In this document: piece after piece, positions 21,964 through 32,875 of the stretch | Numbering within the stretch: position 1 is the stretch's first letter | Layout of the letters: every line of letters begins with the position of its first letter | From: Chloranthus sessilifolius | Taxonomy: Eukaryota; Streptophyta; Magnoliopsida; Chloranthales; Chloranthaceae | Direction: 5' to 3' | Length of the DNA: 64,000 bases | Assembly: GCA_021018995.1 (NCBI GenBank) | Contig: CM037584.1 | Span: 142,617,317-142,681,316, forward strand | The notes under the pieces: model-generated | Told to the model about the DNA's origin: nothing | The model's database searches: none | The model's input: the letters and a program-made list of their open reading frames with translations, nothing else | Program-made: the position numbers and the translations under genes

Positions 21964-23573
21964 AGATCGTTCTGATTGGGACTACATTGGTGAGCCAGAG
22001 TGATGAGGTGCACTCTGATTTTGTGACAACCAGAGTTACTTGTGTGCAGTTGAGTTGCACGCCAGTGATTGAGATGCGATTGAGTCGCACGCAGAGGGAC
22101 GGTACTATTGAATTATATGTCATGAAAAGGAGCAAGTAGGATGCTCCATTCACATTTAACAACTGTTGGCCACGAGTGCTATGCTTTGAAGTAGCGGGTC
22201 GGTCCGAGGCGGATGAACGCTAGTGACTCCAACCGAGACGTTGGATCACGTTGGTGCTGAAAGAACTGTTTCCATGGATGGCAAGGAGCAGATAGGATGC
22301 GCCATTCTCACTTGAGGAAGCTGAGATTTTGGAATCGGTCCTTAGTATATGACATGAGGGTCTAAACCGCTGGTATGCGACAATGTAAGGATCAATATGT
22401 TGCGATGGGCCAGGATCGATGATACAGTTAAGCGAGGTATCGCGATAACTAGATTGAGCTAGGCTGAGCCAGTGTAGGGGTTAGAAGCTCGTTGCATTGT
22501 TGTGTGACGACAAGGCACCATATTCATGAGAGACGGATGGCTAGACGAAGATCTAGCATGGCTTTAGAGGAAGCCAACGAATGAACCAGATGGGTACCTT
22601 TAGAGGAAGCGAGTCCCAAGTGATCTAGACGGGTACCTTTAGAGGAAGTAAATACGAGAGCCAGATGGGTATCTTCAAAGAAAGTGAGTCCCAGGCGATC
22701 GTCAAAATCTTTGGTCTACGAGAAGGACCGTAAGTCAAGTTGCAAAAGGTGACTCGAGTCACGCTATTAGGTGAAGATAGAGGTCGAGGTACTATAGTGT
22801 GAGAAGCATAGAGCTTCGTTGATTAAGTAAGGTGCTCATGGCAGGCTCTTGGGTGAAAACACAGAGGTGTTGAGGTACTAGAGCGCTATTGGATCATTGA
22901 GGGCTTGTGTGGTGATCAAGTCTAAAGGTTCGACAAAGTTGGGTTCCATCAGTTGCTACGATCGAAAGATATAAGCAATGTTGTGGATTTTAGCATTATG
23001 AAGCGTAATGCTTCATTGGGTTGGGCGTGGTCACTCACTAGCAGTCTCTTGGGTGAAGACACGTGGTGTCGAGGTACTAGAGCTGCAAAATTTACTACAA
23101 GCTGAGGCAGCTTCGGTGGCAGTCTCGTGGTTGGAAACATACATTAAGTACTAGAGTTCTATAAATCACACACAGGTCAAACTCTTGGACGAAGACACAA
23201 AGGTGTTGAGGTGCTAGACGGTAGTGCAGATGAAAGGTAGACTCCTGGGTGAAGATGAACTGCTGAGAACCTAGAGAGCTGCTAGGTGCAATGAGTTGCT
23301 CAAACTTGGTTGCTAACAATCGTTTTGCTTCTGGTTGTATGAGGAACTGGTATATAAAGATACCTTGGTGATATATTGATCGGATCAAGTTATTCAAAAC
23401 ACTACATGGGGTGATGACACAGAAAATGGTTGAACTACTAGCACAGAATTTGTGAATGAAAGCAGCAAAGTGCACTAACTGTGATTCAGATTCGAGTTGT
23501 GCTTCGGTGAAGACCAAAACGTGTGTCGAGGAATTGACATAGGAGTTCGGATGTTGACGTGGGCGTCAACACA
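21964..23573 (+). repeat. LARD internal region with dispersed repeats
   Basis: Non-coding. A ~40-bp word, CTCTTGGGTGAAGACAC followed by a GTGTCGAGGTACTAGAG part, recurs with variation near 22755, 22845, 23046, 23178, 23227, 23405 and 23500, and also inside the LTR near 19978 and 20167. A second short tandem (GGGTACCTTTAGAGGAAG, spacing 36-39 bp) lies at 22550-22690. Confidence 0.75.
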
Positions 23574-23590
23574 TTAAGTTGGGGAGAATG
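23574..23590 (+). other. Polypurine tract of the LARD
   Basis: TTAAGTTGGGGAGAATG lies directly before TGACGTGG of the 3' LTR. Confidence 0.8.
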
Positions 23591-25678
23591 TGACGTGGTC
23601 ATGACCCTGGTGGATAATGGTGCACATCGATCCACTAGTAGGCAAGGTGAGAGGGCATTGTAGCTAGGCTGAGTCGTAGGCATAGCATGTTAGGTGAACT
23701 CTTGGGTGAAGACACACAGTGTCGAGGTACTAGAGCGAGCTACGATCACTAATGCTTAGTGTATGCATAGGGATGGATTGCGTTGGTGCAGAGCCACGCG
23801 ATGGACCAGGGTGGTCCTTATCCATAGGCACGGATGAAACCAAGATGAGTTAGCGAGGAAGTATTAAACCTCAGTACTAGGTACTTGTGGGGACCTTGCA
23901 TGGGGTGAAGACGGAGGTCGAGAAACTGATGCGGGTCTTGGTGTCAGCAAGATGGCACGATCATCTTTGAACTAGGTGTGTGGCTAGCAGGTAGGTAGGC
24001 GGACCTAGTAGTTAACTGTGTAGCGTGTGTGCGCAGAGGCATGTGGCCCTGCAATGCATGCATCTGTCCCTTATGCATGATGCAACGGTGACCCAAACTA
24101 AGCTGCGATCAAGTATGGTGACTAGATGCATGAAGGGTTTGGAATGCGATGCTCAGTGTAGGGGCACGCGACGTGGTGCCAAGAGGGCACGTGACGCCCT
24201 AGTGCCTTAAGGCATGTAATGCAGTGCTTCGCGTAGGGGCACGCGACGTGGTGCCAAGAGGGAATGTGACGTCTGGGTGCTACAAGGCACACGAGGCGAT
24301 GCCATGACAGCACGCGATGTGGTGTCAAGAGGACACACGACATCTAGCTTGAACAATAAGTGACGCGGTACTAAGAGGGCATGTGATGTGGTGCCAAGAG
24401 GGCATGTGGCATCCGGGTGCAATGACGGACCCGACATAGTGCCGACTGGGCACGAGACACAGTCACGACTTAGACATGATGCAGTGCCACGAGGGTACAC
24501 CATATGGTGCCATGAGAGCACGTGACATGAGGCCATGAGGGCCTTGCGACATGGTCGTGACACAGACTCGACGTGGTCGCGACACAGTGCTCTGTGGGCA
24601 TGAGGCCATGAGGGCCTCACAACATGGTCATGATGCGGACGCGACGTGGGCAAGACATGGACGCGACACGGTCGCAAGTGATGCTGATGTGTGACCTCAT
24701 AAGATGTGTGGACTTGGAGGATGGCACTGGGTGCCACGGACAGAGGTTCGTGTGCCATGATTAATGGCAAGACACCATCTTTGCAAGTGTGTGCCATGGG
24801 CAGGAGGCCGTGTGCCATGGTGGTATGTCAAACCAAGGGGTTTGAGGTTCTTCTACTGTTTAGCTCAAGTTGGTGTTTAGACCATACTTGTGGGAAGGGA
24901 GCTATGGAGCTATTCTCCCACACATGGGGCCATGCGTTGCGGGATGAGCACATGGGCTTTCTAGGTTAGGGGTGGGCCTCAAATGTCGCTATAGCGATGC
25001 CATGTGTCACCTGGGGTGAGGTTACCATGTGGCTCCATGCCGACGTCGTGGTGTACCTAGGTCAGTGATCTCATGAGGGCACTCAAGGGCTATGTGGGAC
25101 GCAGTGGTGCACACTAGCTGAGGGCCTGATGCGGATGTGTGCTAGTCATGCAGGCCACTACACGATACTTGGTTTGGATAGCATGATGAGCTGCATGCTA
25201 CTCCAAGTGTGCTGGTCGCGTGGGCCATAAATGATGCTTAGTTTGGAGAGCATGAAGAGCTACATGTTACTCCAAGCGTGTTAGTCGAATGGGCCACACA
25301 TGATGGTTGGCTTGAATGGCAGAAGAGATGCATGCCACTGTCTGAAGCGAGGGACTAGTGCACTGCACATGGTGAAGCTAGGCAGGCCAAATGGTACTGA
25401 GGTGCTGGCATGCGTGTCGCGGGTAGACACGATGCATTGAGAGGGTTTGCCTCGGGTGAAGGCAACCACGATGGGGGAGTTCCCGTCCTCTAGGCGGGTG
25501 GTATCAGAGTGATGGTTGGATGAGTTGGTCTCACTGTGTGCGGCAATGAGAGGTTGTATGAGCGTGATAACCAACGTTAGGTTATGCTTCGTGAAAAAAC
25601 TAGTATCTGAGTTAGGTTGGCCTCACTGTAGCAGTAGCGAGGCGCCGCACGAGCGTCGAAAAAAGTTACCCCGTGACA
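23591..25678 (+). repeat. 3' LTR of the LARD
   Basis: 2,088 bp, starting TGACGTGGTC and ending CCCCGTGACA. Collinear with 19871-21948. Confidence 0.88.
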
Positions 25679-25829
25679 ATACACTTTAATCTTTAGAATG
25701 TTATAATTAAAGGTGGACATTTTAGTCACCCCATTGTTCAATGCCTTGGGGTGTAACCAAGAGGTTTAGGTATCTGAACACCCCAATGACACCTGACCTT
25801 AGTTGGTCTTTCTATTTTGTTCCCTAGAT

Positions 25830-26440
25830 TAGTTAGACCAGTACACTGAAAGTAGTGTATTAATAGTACACGGTGTTGTGATCCCATATAGCACCCCGAT
25901 ATGGGTTAATGTCGATAGCAGACCTAGAATCAAGACCCATTAAGTAATATGAACTGGGGATTCAGACCAATAGTTGAGGCCCTATGCTAGACCTGTACAC
26001 CAAGCTGGGTGTAACAGTTACACGCTAAATTTGGGCACCCATGTTATAAAACCCACGATATTGGGTACAGACACGGGTAAGGTTAGGTGTATGCCTAACA
26101 TGGGACGTAAACAACTTATATAGATTAAGTGATAAGAATTTGATGAGTTTTAGGGGCCCTTAGTGGCCTAATAAAATTTGACATTTATCGAATCTAAATG
26201 ATCCATGTACTTAATATAAGTGTATCGAATGTACACTTAGATTTATGACATCAATCCATACACCCATAACTGTGTAATAGACAATACACTTAATATTTGT
26301 GTCATCCTATATATATAAATCAGTGTAATAAAGTTACACTAAATCTAATTCATATAATGAATAAACGTGTTGCAGAAATACACTTGACCTGTACCCCCAC
26401 CCATACACCTACTATTGTGTAGCAGAAACACAATAAAGCT
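25830..26440 (+). repeat. GTGTA...TACAC inverted-repeat cluster
   Basis: Seven or more small palindromes, among them GTGTAACAGTTACAC (26009-26023), AAGTGTA/TACACTT arms (26218-26238) and GTGTAA/TTACAC arms (26323-26339). They lie upstream of CTTATAAGG at 26445, a possible TATA box, in the second part of the large solo LTR. Confidence 0.75.
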
Positions 26441-28142
26441 AAGCCTTATAAGGCTTGTAATAGAAATCTCATCTCTTGACTCCATGTAGGTGTTAGTCAC
26501 CTTCGGCTCCCATGCACATCAAGTGCAAGTCTAGTTAAAAGAAAGTCCCCCGTTGAACCCCTCTTCTCTATCACATTGCGAATTCAAAAACCAAGCAAAT
26601 CCATTGATCTTCAAGGCCAATTAAAACCAGAGAAGGAAACCTTTCTCCTTGTTCTCAAAACCACATCCATCTTCTATCTCTCCAAACCCTTGAATTCAAA
26701 CCCAAAGATCACAAGGTGATCCTACAATACGGTTGGGAGAATTAGCGGAAAGCGACGGATTGGTCTCGAAGAGTTCCTTGCGGCCCTAGGTCTTATAAGT
26801 GCTTCACAAACTCGACACCGACACCATTTTGGCATCGTCATAACTACGAATCCATCAAAAGGTGTGCTATAAAATTAACCACGTAATAGATTAGTTCTTT
26901 TTCATTAGTTTGTTAAAATGAACTATAGGTTGTTGATGCCGATTCCATGCGATCGGATCGAAAATTCTGAGATATAGGATTTTGTGAGGGTTTCGAAGTC
27001 AAAATCTTCGATTATCGCACTCTGGAACCTTTCATACCGATTTAATAAATACAAATGGGTTCTCTGTGCGATGTATAAAAGAAAATATAGTGTGTATAGA
27101 GTGTAGAAGGCCTCAACAGACTAAGAAAAAAAAAGATCAAGAAGTGCAGAGGGGCACCCGCAGCAAGCCAAGTGCATCAGGCTTGCCGTGACAACCCAAC
27201 AAGCTTGCCGCAGCAAGGGCTCAGCTGAAGGGCTTGCCGCAGCAACCCTGCATCTTGCCTCGGCAACCCTATGCTTTGACCCTGTTCGATAATTCGGTCA
27301 TAACTTTTGACCCCTGAACTCCGATTGGCATGATTATTAATGCGTTGAAAAGGGGACAACGAGCCCTATAACTTTTATGAATTAATAAATTCATTAATAT
27401 AATGTTTCAAAGGTCAAAATTTAGTGACAAGTAGGGATAAATTTCACATGATCCAAAGTTAACGTGAACTCGTCATTTTTGCCCTAGTTTGGAGAAAACT
27501 TAGGAGCTTCGACATGTGTGATATTTAGTCACTAACATGTGAGTACACGAATGCCTTGTAATATAGGATAAGGTCTGGGAAATGTCCGTGAGGATTTTCG
27601 CACTGTTTTGCCGCACTTTGCGTAATTTCACAATCGAGGTAGGGAAAGTTTACTACTAAATTGAATTTGATCTTCGATACTTAGATCTTGTGATATAATT
27701 GAATGCGAAACCTGAGTTTTGGATATTTAAATTGACTTTTAAATATTTAATTTGATATGTTTAACTAAGTTTGTAAAATAATTGTAGGAAAAAACACTTT
27801 GCTGAAACCTTATTTTTCTTGAATTCATGTTATGGATGCAGGTATTAAATAATGATGTTTTCTAAAATTGTCTACAAGAACATTGCCATGTTTCGAAAAG
27901 TATAAACCTGGGATTTTTGTATGTGATCTACATGTTTTGTACTAGAATTTTGATACGTTATTGCATATGTCCTTGATACATATCCAAAATTTTCTATCTG
28001 ATTTATAGCATTACTATTAGCTCGCATATTTGTCTCTTGAGATATTATTATGCTCAATTCGATAAGTATTAGTTCTCGTTTGCTTGATCTTGTATATGCT
28101 ATATGACTCATGCTCTTGCTTGTGTCCCTGTGATTGTGTGAT

Positions 28143-28315
28143 CTGGTTCAAGTGACCCTGTTAACTTAGCTCAGGGACTTGATTTCTTGGTTCAAGTGAC
28201 CCTATTAACATAGCTCAGGGGCTTGATTTCTTGGTTCAAGTGACCCTCTTAACGTAGCTCAGGGGCTTAACTTCTTGGTTCAAGTGACTATGTTACGTAG
28301 CTCAGGGGGCTTGAC
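28143..28315 (+). repeat. 44-bp tandem repeat, four copies
   Basis: TTGGTTCAAGTGACCCT starts recur at 28145, 28189, 28233 and 28277, each copy ending in an AGCTCAGGGGCTTGA-like phrase. Non-coding, inside the large solo LTR. Confidence 0.9.
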
Positions 28316-28454
28316 ATTTGACACCACTTAATTGAACTTAAAAACAAGTTGTGAATATGAACTTCGATTTTAAACATGACTTCTGAATCTGGATCTAAAT
28401 GTGGCATCTGAACTTGAATCTGAACTTCAAAAGTAAGAAACTATGAATCAACAT

Positions 28455-28680
28455 GTCGAACACTGATCATCCATGTATTTGAACCGACATAGTGGTTAAT
28501 CCGTGTATTTGAACCGACACAGCGGTGGATCAGTATTTGAACCGAGACGGAGGTGGATCAGTATTTGAACTGACACGATGGTTCATTCATGTATTTGAAC
28601 CTAAATATGAACATGAACAGGAAATCATGAATCTGTGTATTTGAACCAACACGGCGGGGAATCCATGTATTTGAACTTCG
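28455..28680 (+). repeat. GTATTTGAACCGACAC tandem array
   Basis: Six or more copies of GTATTTGAACCGACACAGCG-like words spaced about 28-40 bp. The following 250 bp continue as TGAA-rich degenerate repeats. Inside the large solo LTR. Confidence 0.8.
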
Positions 28681-28959
28681 AATTTGAACTCGTAAACAAT
28701 GATATGAACTCTGAAACTCTGAATAAGAACCGTGAACATGATCTTTGAATATTGAATAAGAACTATGAATCTGAATCCGAATCTTGACCCTGAATAAGAA
28801 TACTGTATCTGAATTCCGAATTCAATAATAAGTGGGAAACAAATGAGTGAATGAATAAGTAAATCCAAAATTATGAAATTGAATTTTGAATTTGAATATT
28901 TATTCGAACTTGAATTGAGGATTATAATTTTAGCTAAGATTTCACAAAGCTCAGTTTTG

Positions 28960-29085
28960 AATAGAATATGTCTTTAAAATAAGTTTTGTTCCAACATATC
29001 TTTGAAGAAAGTTTTGTTCCGATATGTTTTTGAAATCAGCTTTGGTTCAATATGTCTTTGAAAATAGTTTATTTCTGATATGAAA
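28960..29085 (+). repeat. Short tandem repeat, about 35 bp
   Basis: GTTTTGTTCCAACATATCTTTGAA-type units (given here only by their shared words TTTTGTTCC and ATATGTCTTTGAAA) recur three to four times. Confidence 0.65.
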
Positions 29086-30177
29086 GAATGTGTTAGTTTT
29101 GATTTGAAAATGCCTTTGAATTATAATCATTGGATTTGTGTTTTAAAAATATGATATGTGATTAGTATGGATCTCTTTCCTACTGGGCTTGCATGAAGCT
29201 CATTCCTTGACTATACGTCATAGGTACAGGTCCTGGTCAAGAAGCTTGAAAAGGATTAGATAGACTGCCTCTTTAAGCTTTGTGTGGAGATACTTGGGCT
29301 CCGTTTTGGACCTTTAGATTTGATATATTACCGGACTTTATTAGCAATTGAACCTGTACTTTTCTTTTTGTACACCACTGTTTAGGTGATGGTCGACCAT
29401 CACCGGTGGTTTTAGATTGTAGATAGTGTTTTGTAATAAATGAGACATAATCATCTTTCTGCCATGTATGTTTTATGCTTTGAAGTCCACTTTTTGTGGA
29501 CAAATCATGTACACTATATTTTGGATCGTGATCTATGACCCGACGGTCCGGGTTTTCTCATGTTGTAAAAAAAAAATGTGTTGGGAATATCCGAGATGTC
29601 ACAATGGGTATGCCCAAAGACCTTGAACCCTACCTAACGTAGGGGAACCAGTGACCAATCAAAGTAGGGCAATCATTGCCTCATGATATTGGCCATCGAC
29701 CTTTGGATCTTAGCGTCATTGCTTTATGCCAATCTTTTAAAATGGGTCGATCACCCTATAGACACCCAAATCTGGCCCAAGGCTCGATCAAAAAACATTC
29801 CGAGAACGGTGCACTTCTGAGATTTTGATGGCATGTATGGAACCTTTAGGAACCACCCTAGAACCCTTAAGGCCCTTCCAAACCCTTAGGAATCACCTTG
29901 GATCCCTTAAGAACCTGCCCAGAACCTTTAAAAATCAATCCCAACCCTTAAAACCCATTCTGAACATAAACCTAACCTTCCAAAACCTTTGAAAAGGGTG
30001 TATGCATAGGACCAGCCATGGTCTTCTACTATTATTGAATTTTACACCATTGAAAAGTAGAGGATGTCAGCTTTCCAATGGTCTAAGAATCACCCCAATC
30101 GGAGTTGTACTTCAAAAGATATAGCGGTCCGAACCCAGAGGGCAAAAGAGTAAAATCAGGTGGGCCCCCTAGGGATT

Positions 30178-30427
30178 TGGCGCAACTAATAGTTCCGCCA
30201 GGCCATTCCTCCCCAGAAATGGCTTGGCGCAACTAATAGTTGCGCCAGTTATAATTTTTCCTGGCACAACTAATAGTTACGCCAGGCCACTTCTCCCAGA
30301 AATTAAGCCTGGCGCAACTATTAGTTGCGCCAATTTTAAATGTGGACCCAACCTCGCGAACCAACCTCCAGCACTGTTCAGCACTATTTTACTGTACATT
30401 TGCCTAGCGAAACTATTAGTTGCGCCA
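30178..30427 (+). repeat. Five copies of a 23-bp palindrome in U3
   Basis: Half-site TGGCGCAACTA, one central base, then the reverse complement TAGTTGCGCCA. Copies at 30178-30200, 30225-30247, 30262-30284, 30310-30332 (no arm mismatch) and 30405-30427; 30225-30247 is also perfect, the others have one to three changes. All lie 280-540 bp upstream of the TATA box. Confidence 0.93.
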
Positions 30428-30710
30428 GACATATGAACAGTAACCATGTCTTTTTGCCCCAAAATTCGTGATTGGGGTTTGACTTGTGGACCACCTCGAC
30501 CTTTGGGGTGTGTTTTGATAGTTTTGTTGCACTCATTCACTACCTATTTGCAACCCCTTAAGTGGCTTAAGGCCTCACCCCATCATCCACCATTGGAGGA
30601 CCTTCTCACATATTTTAAGGCTCTAAAAACCCTAGGAATCCTTAGATGTGAGATTACCTAATTGCTAAACCCAATTAGCTTCTAAGTGGTCTCCTAACCC
30701 ACCCATTTCC

Positions 30711-30718
30711 TATAAATA
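30711..30718 (+). promoter_or_regulatory. TATA box of the Tat B LTR
   Basis: TTTCCTATAAATAGAACCCC, a typical plant core-promoter context, downstream of the palindrome array and about 730 bp before the primer site. Confidence 0.65.
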
Positions 30719-31443
30719 GAACCCCCTCCCAATGGTTTAAGGGTTGAGAATTTTTACCTAACAGAGAAAGATCTTAAAGTGAGAAGATCTTTCTCCTTTT
30801 GGTGTACCATTGCTCATACAAATTCCAGAATTCTAAAACTCCCTTTGAGTGGTATTTTCTACCTTAGATCCTGTTGTTTAGGTATATGCTACCCATTTAC
30901 CTTCCCTCTCTACCTCTTAGCTAGCAAGCCTTAGAGGTTAGAACTCCTATTTTCACCATAAAAGCCTTCAAGCGCTCATCAAAAGCAAGTCACGCAAGAC
31001 TCTCCTACGATGCTACAAGGGCCCAAGGGCTCCAGCTCTCCCCTTTCTTCTCCTATCTCTTCCTTAGCTCTTCCTATCCTCCCATTTGTGCCGTTACACC
31101 GTCGAATTTTTTGTAGGAACGGAGCGGCACAAATAGGATCTAAGGCCCATTTGGGCAAGAGGGAACCATTTTCTTTTCTTTTATTTCATTTTAGTTTTGA
31201 CCATTAGTAGAGACCATGTTAAGCGGGTTGATCGAGTGCCTAACACATTCTCAATCGATAACTGAAGCCCTTACCCAAGAACCTTTGGTGTGGACCGGAT
31301 TCAGAGTCATATTTTTAGCACTTCGGTGCTTATAAAAATGAACTAGGTTTCTCGAGACACCAAAAGGTTTGGGTGATGACTATATTTTTGTTAGCGAGCG
31401 CATCGCCGCGACGGGATCGTCACGAATCCCATGGTTGCACATA

Positions 31444-31461
31444 TGGCGACTCTGTTGGGGA
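31444..31461 (+). other. Primer binding site of Tat B
   Basis: TGGCGACTCTGTTGGGGA begins two bases after the LTR end. This is the Arg-tRNA-type primer site common in Tat/Ogre elements. Confidence 0.88.
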
Positions 31462-32875
31462 ATGCTTGTAGAGCTTCTCCTTGAAATTTGGCCCTTTATT
31501 TTTTATTTTACTAACCATTTTTGCTATTTTTTTTTTACTATTTTTTTATTTTTCTCACCCCTACTTTTCCGTCATTTACAAGCCTTAGCCGATTGGCGGG
31601 TCTACATGCGCATTGTCCTTTAATTTCTTCACTTTTTCGTCACTTTAGCGCCTTAGCTGATTGGCTAGCCTACTTGCGCATTGTCTTTTAATTCCCTTTA
31701 AATTTCTATCATTTAAAGTGCCTTAGCCGATTGGCAGGCCTACTTGTACACTCATATCCCAACAGTGGACACCGGCCCGTAGTGGCGGTATGGGATCATC
31801 ACCCCCAGTCTTTGAACTAAAGAAAACTTCCAAAAAAAAAGAAAAGCTTTGAAAAAAAAATTAAAATTGAATCAAGAATAGGGAGCTTAATTAATTTGTT
31901 TTCACGGGGTAGATTTTTAAAAGGGTTGGGTTTAGGCACACATACAACCACTCGGGTCTTAGTATGGCAGAAGCCCCTAGTGGTGAAGATCCAGAAAAGT
32001 CTCAGCCCACCTAGTATCTAAGAAGGCACTTGCGCCGGAGGTATATCGGGTGGGTTCCCATTCCAAAGCTTAAAACCCATGGGGAGCGTGCTAGCGAGTT
32101 ATACCGAACTTAAATCCTTTAGGCCCAATGAGGAGAGAATCGATTACAAAAAATAGCTCAGTTTCCGGAAGCCTAGCTTCCACAAAAACCAGAAAAAGAG
32201 ACTCATTTGGAGCCCCATTTGCTTTGATGCGGTATTATTAGAGCAAAAATCTGGAATTTATAACTGGCGCAACTATTAGTTGCGCCAGCTTTAAATCCCC
32301 AATTTTTACCTTGACGCAACTAATAGTTGCGCCAGTGTAAAAAAGGGGTCCTACTACCTTGGCGCATGTATTAGTTGCGCCAGGTCTGTTCTGGACAGCA
32401 GCTGCCCTAATCTGTGGCCTTTGTCACCTCCCGAGTCCTCCGATCAGTGTGCTTAGTGCCTTGTTTGGGCCCCGCCATCTCCGACACCCAATACGCCCCG
32501 CCGGTCAAAAGAGGGCAACTTCCTTTTGGCTCATTCCAGGGGACAGAGTTGTTCACCTCAATTTCCGTGCCTTCAATAGATAGAAGGTTCTCCTTCGATT
32601 CTTTCGAAGTGCATCGGATTCGTTGCCGAGGGTCTTGAATTAGGGTACGAGAGCCACTCAAAAAGGGAATTCCAAGGCCTCGAAACCTTTGTTTTTCAAA
32701 AACTTTTTTCCAAAAATCAAAAAATAAATAAGTAAATCTAAACCCAAAAAAAAATAGTTTGTGGTGCCAGCACAACGGCATCATCTTGCCCTCCACCGCC
32801 CCATAGGGGAAGAAGGAGGAGGATTTTTGGGCCTTATCCAAGGCACCCTTACCCAACCCGTTTCCTTAGAATGTC
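31462..32875 (+). other. Tat B leader with tandem repeat and palindromes
   Basis: Non-coding leader between primer site and the first Pro-rich frames. GCCTTAGCCGATTGGC begins three units at 31582, 31650 and 31720 (about 69-bp period). Three more copies of the U3 palindrome lie at 32265-32287, 32312-32334 and 32360-32382. Confidence 0.7.
32265..32382 (+). repeat. Three further copies of the 23-bp palindrome in the leader
   Basis: Same TGGCGCAACTA/TAGTTGCGCCA structure as in U3, spaced 47-48 bp. Unlike the U3 copies these would be transcribed, so they could form RNA hairpins. Confidence 0.92.

Larger units (their letters stand above)
19871..25678 (+). mobile_element. LARD-type non-coding LTR retrotransposon
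   Basis: Two direct repeats of about 2.08 kb (19871-21948 and 23591-25678) enclose only 1.64 kb. A Met-tRNA primer site follows the first copy and a polypurine tract precedes the second, so this is a structurally complete plus-strand element. No protein domain is found in any frame. The ORFs in it are short or are translations of GC-rich repeats. It must have moved with proteins from another element. Flanking target duplications are not clean (TACTA left, ATACA right). LTR copies differ by scattered, mostly transition-type changes. Confidence 0.88.
19548..29603 (+). mobile_element. Large solo LTR (about 4.25 kb), itself interrupted
   Basis: Begins TGTAACACCCC and ends GATGTCACA, with perfect ATGGG duplications on both sides. 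After removing the LARD at 19871-25678, 323 + 3,925 bp remain. I find no primer site, polypurine tract, gene or second terminal copy inside, so one very long solo LTR is the simplest reading. The opening bases and the end region (CCTACTGGGC, GTACAGG) recall LTRs of Tekay/Del chromoviruses, but that assignment is from memory of style and is weak. It contains several tandem arrays and a palindrome cluster. Confidence 0.7.
29609..31441 (+). repeat. 5' LTR (right part) of Tat B
   Basis: The right end is fixed by the primer site: the LTR ends GGTTGCACA at 31441. The left end is unknown because the sequence is interrupted by the 19548-29603 insertion and may continue to the left of 19547. It contains a palindrome array (30178-30427), a TATA box (30711) and a pyrimidine-rich leader. 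It may also be the 3' LTR of Tat A, since only one LTR-sized segment separates the Tat A integrase from the Tat B gag. Confidence 0.65.

Noticed and set aside
28143..28680. Tandem arrays as a possible CRISPR or satellite
   Set aside because: Units are contiguous or nearly so with no unique spacers, few copies, and lie inside one LTR.
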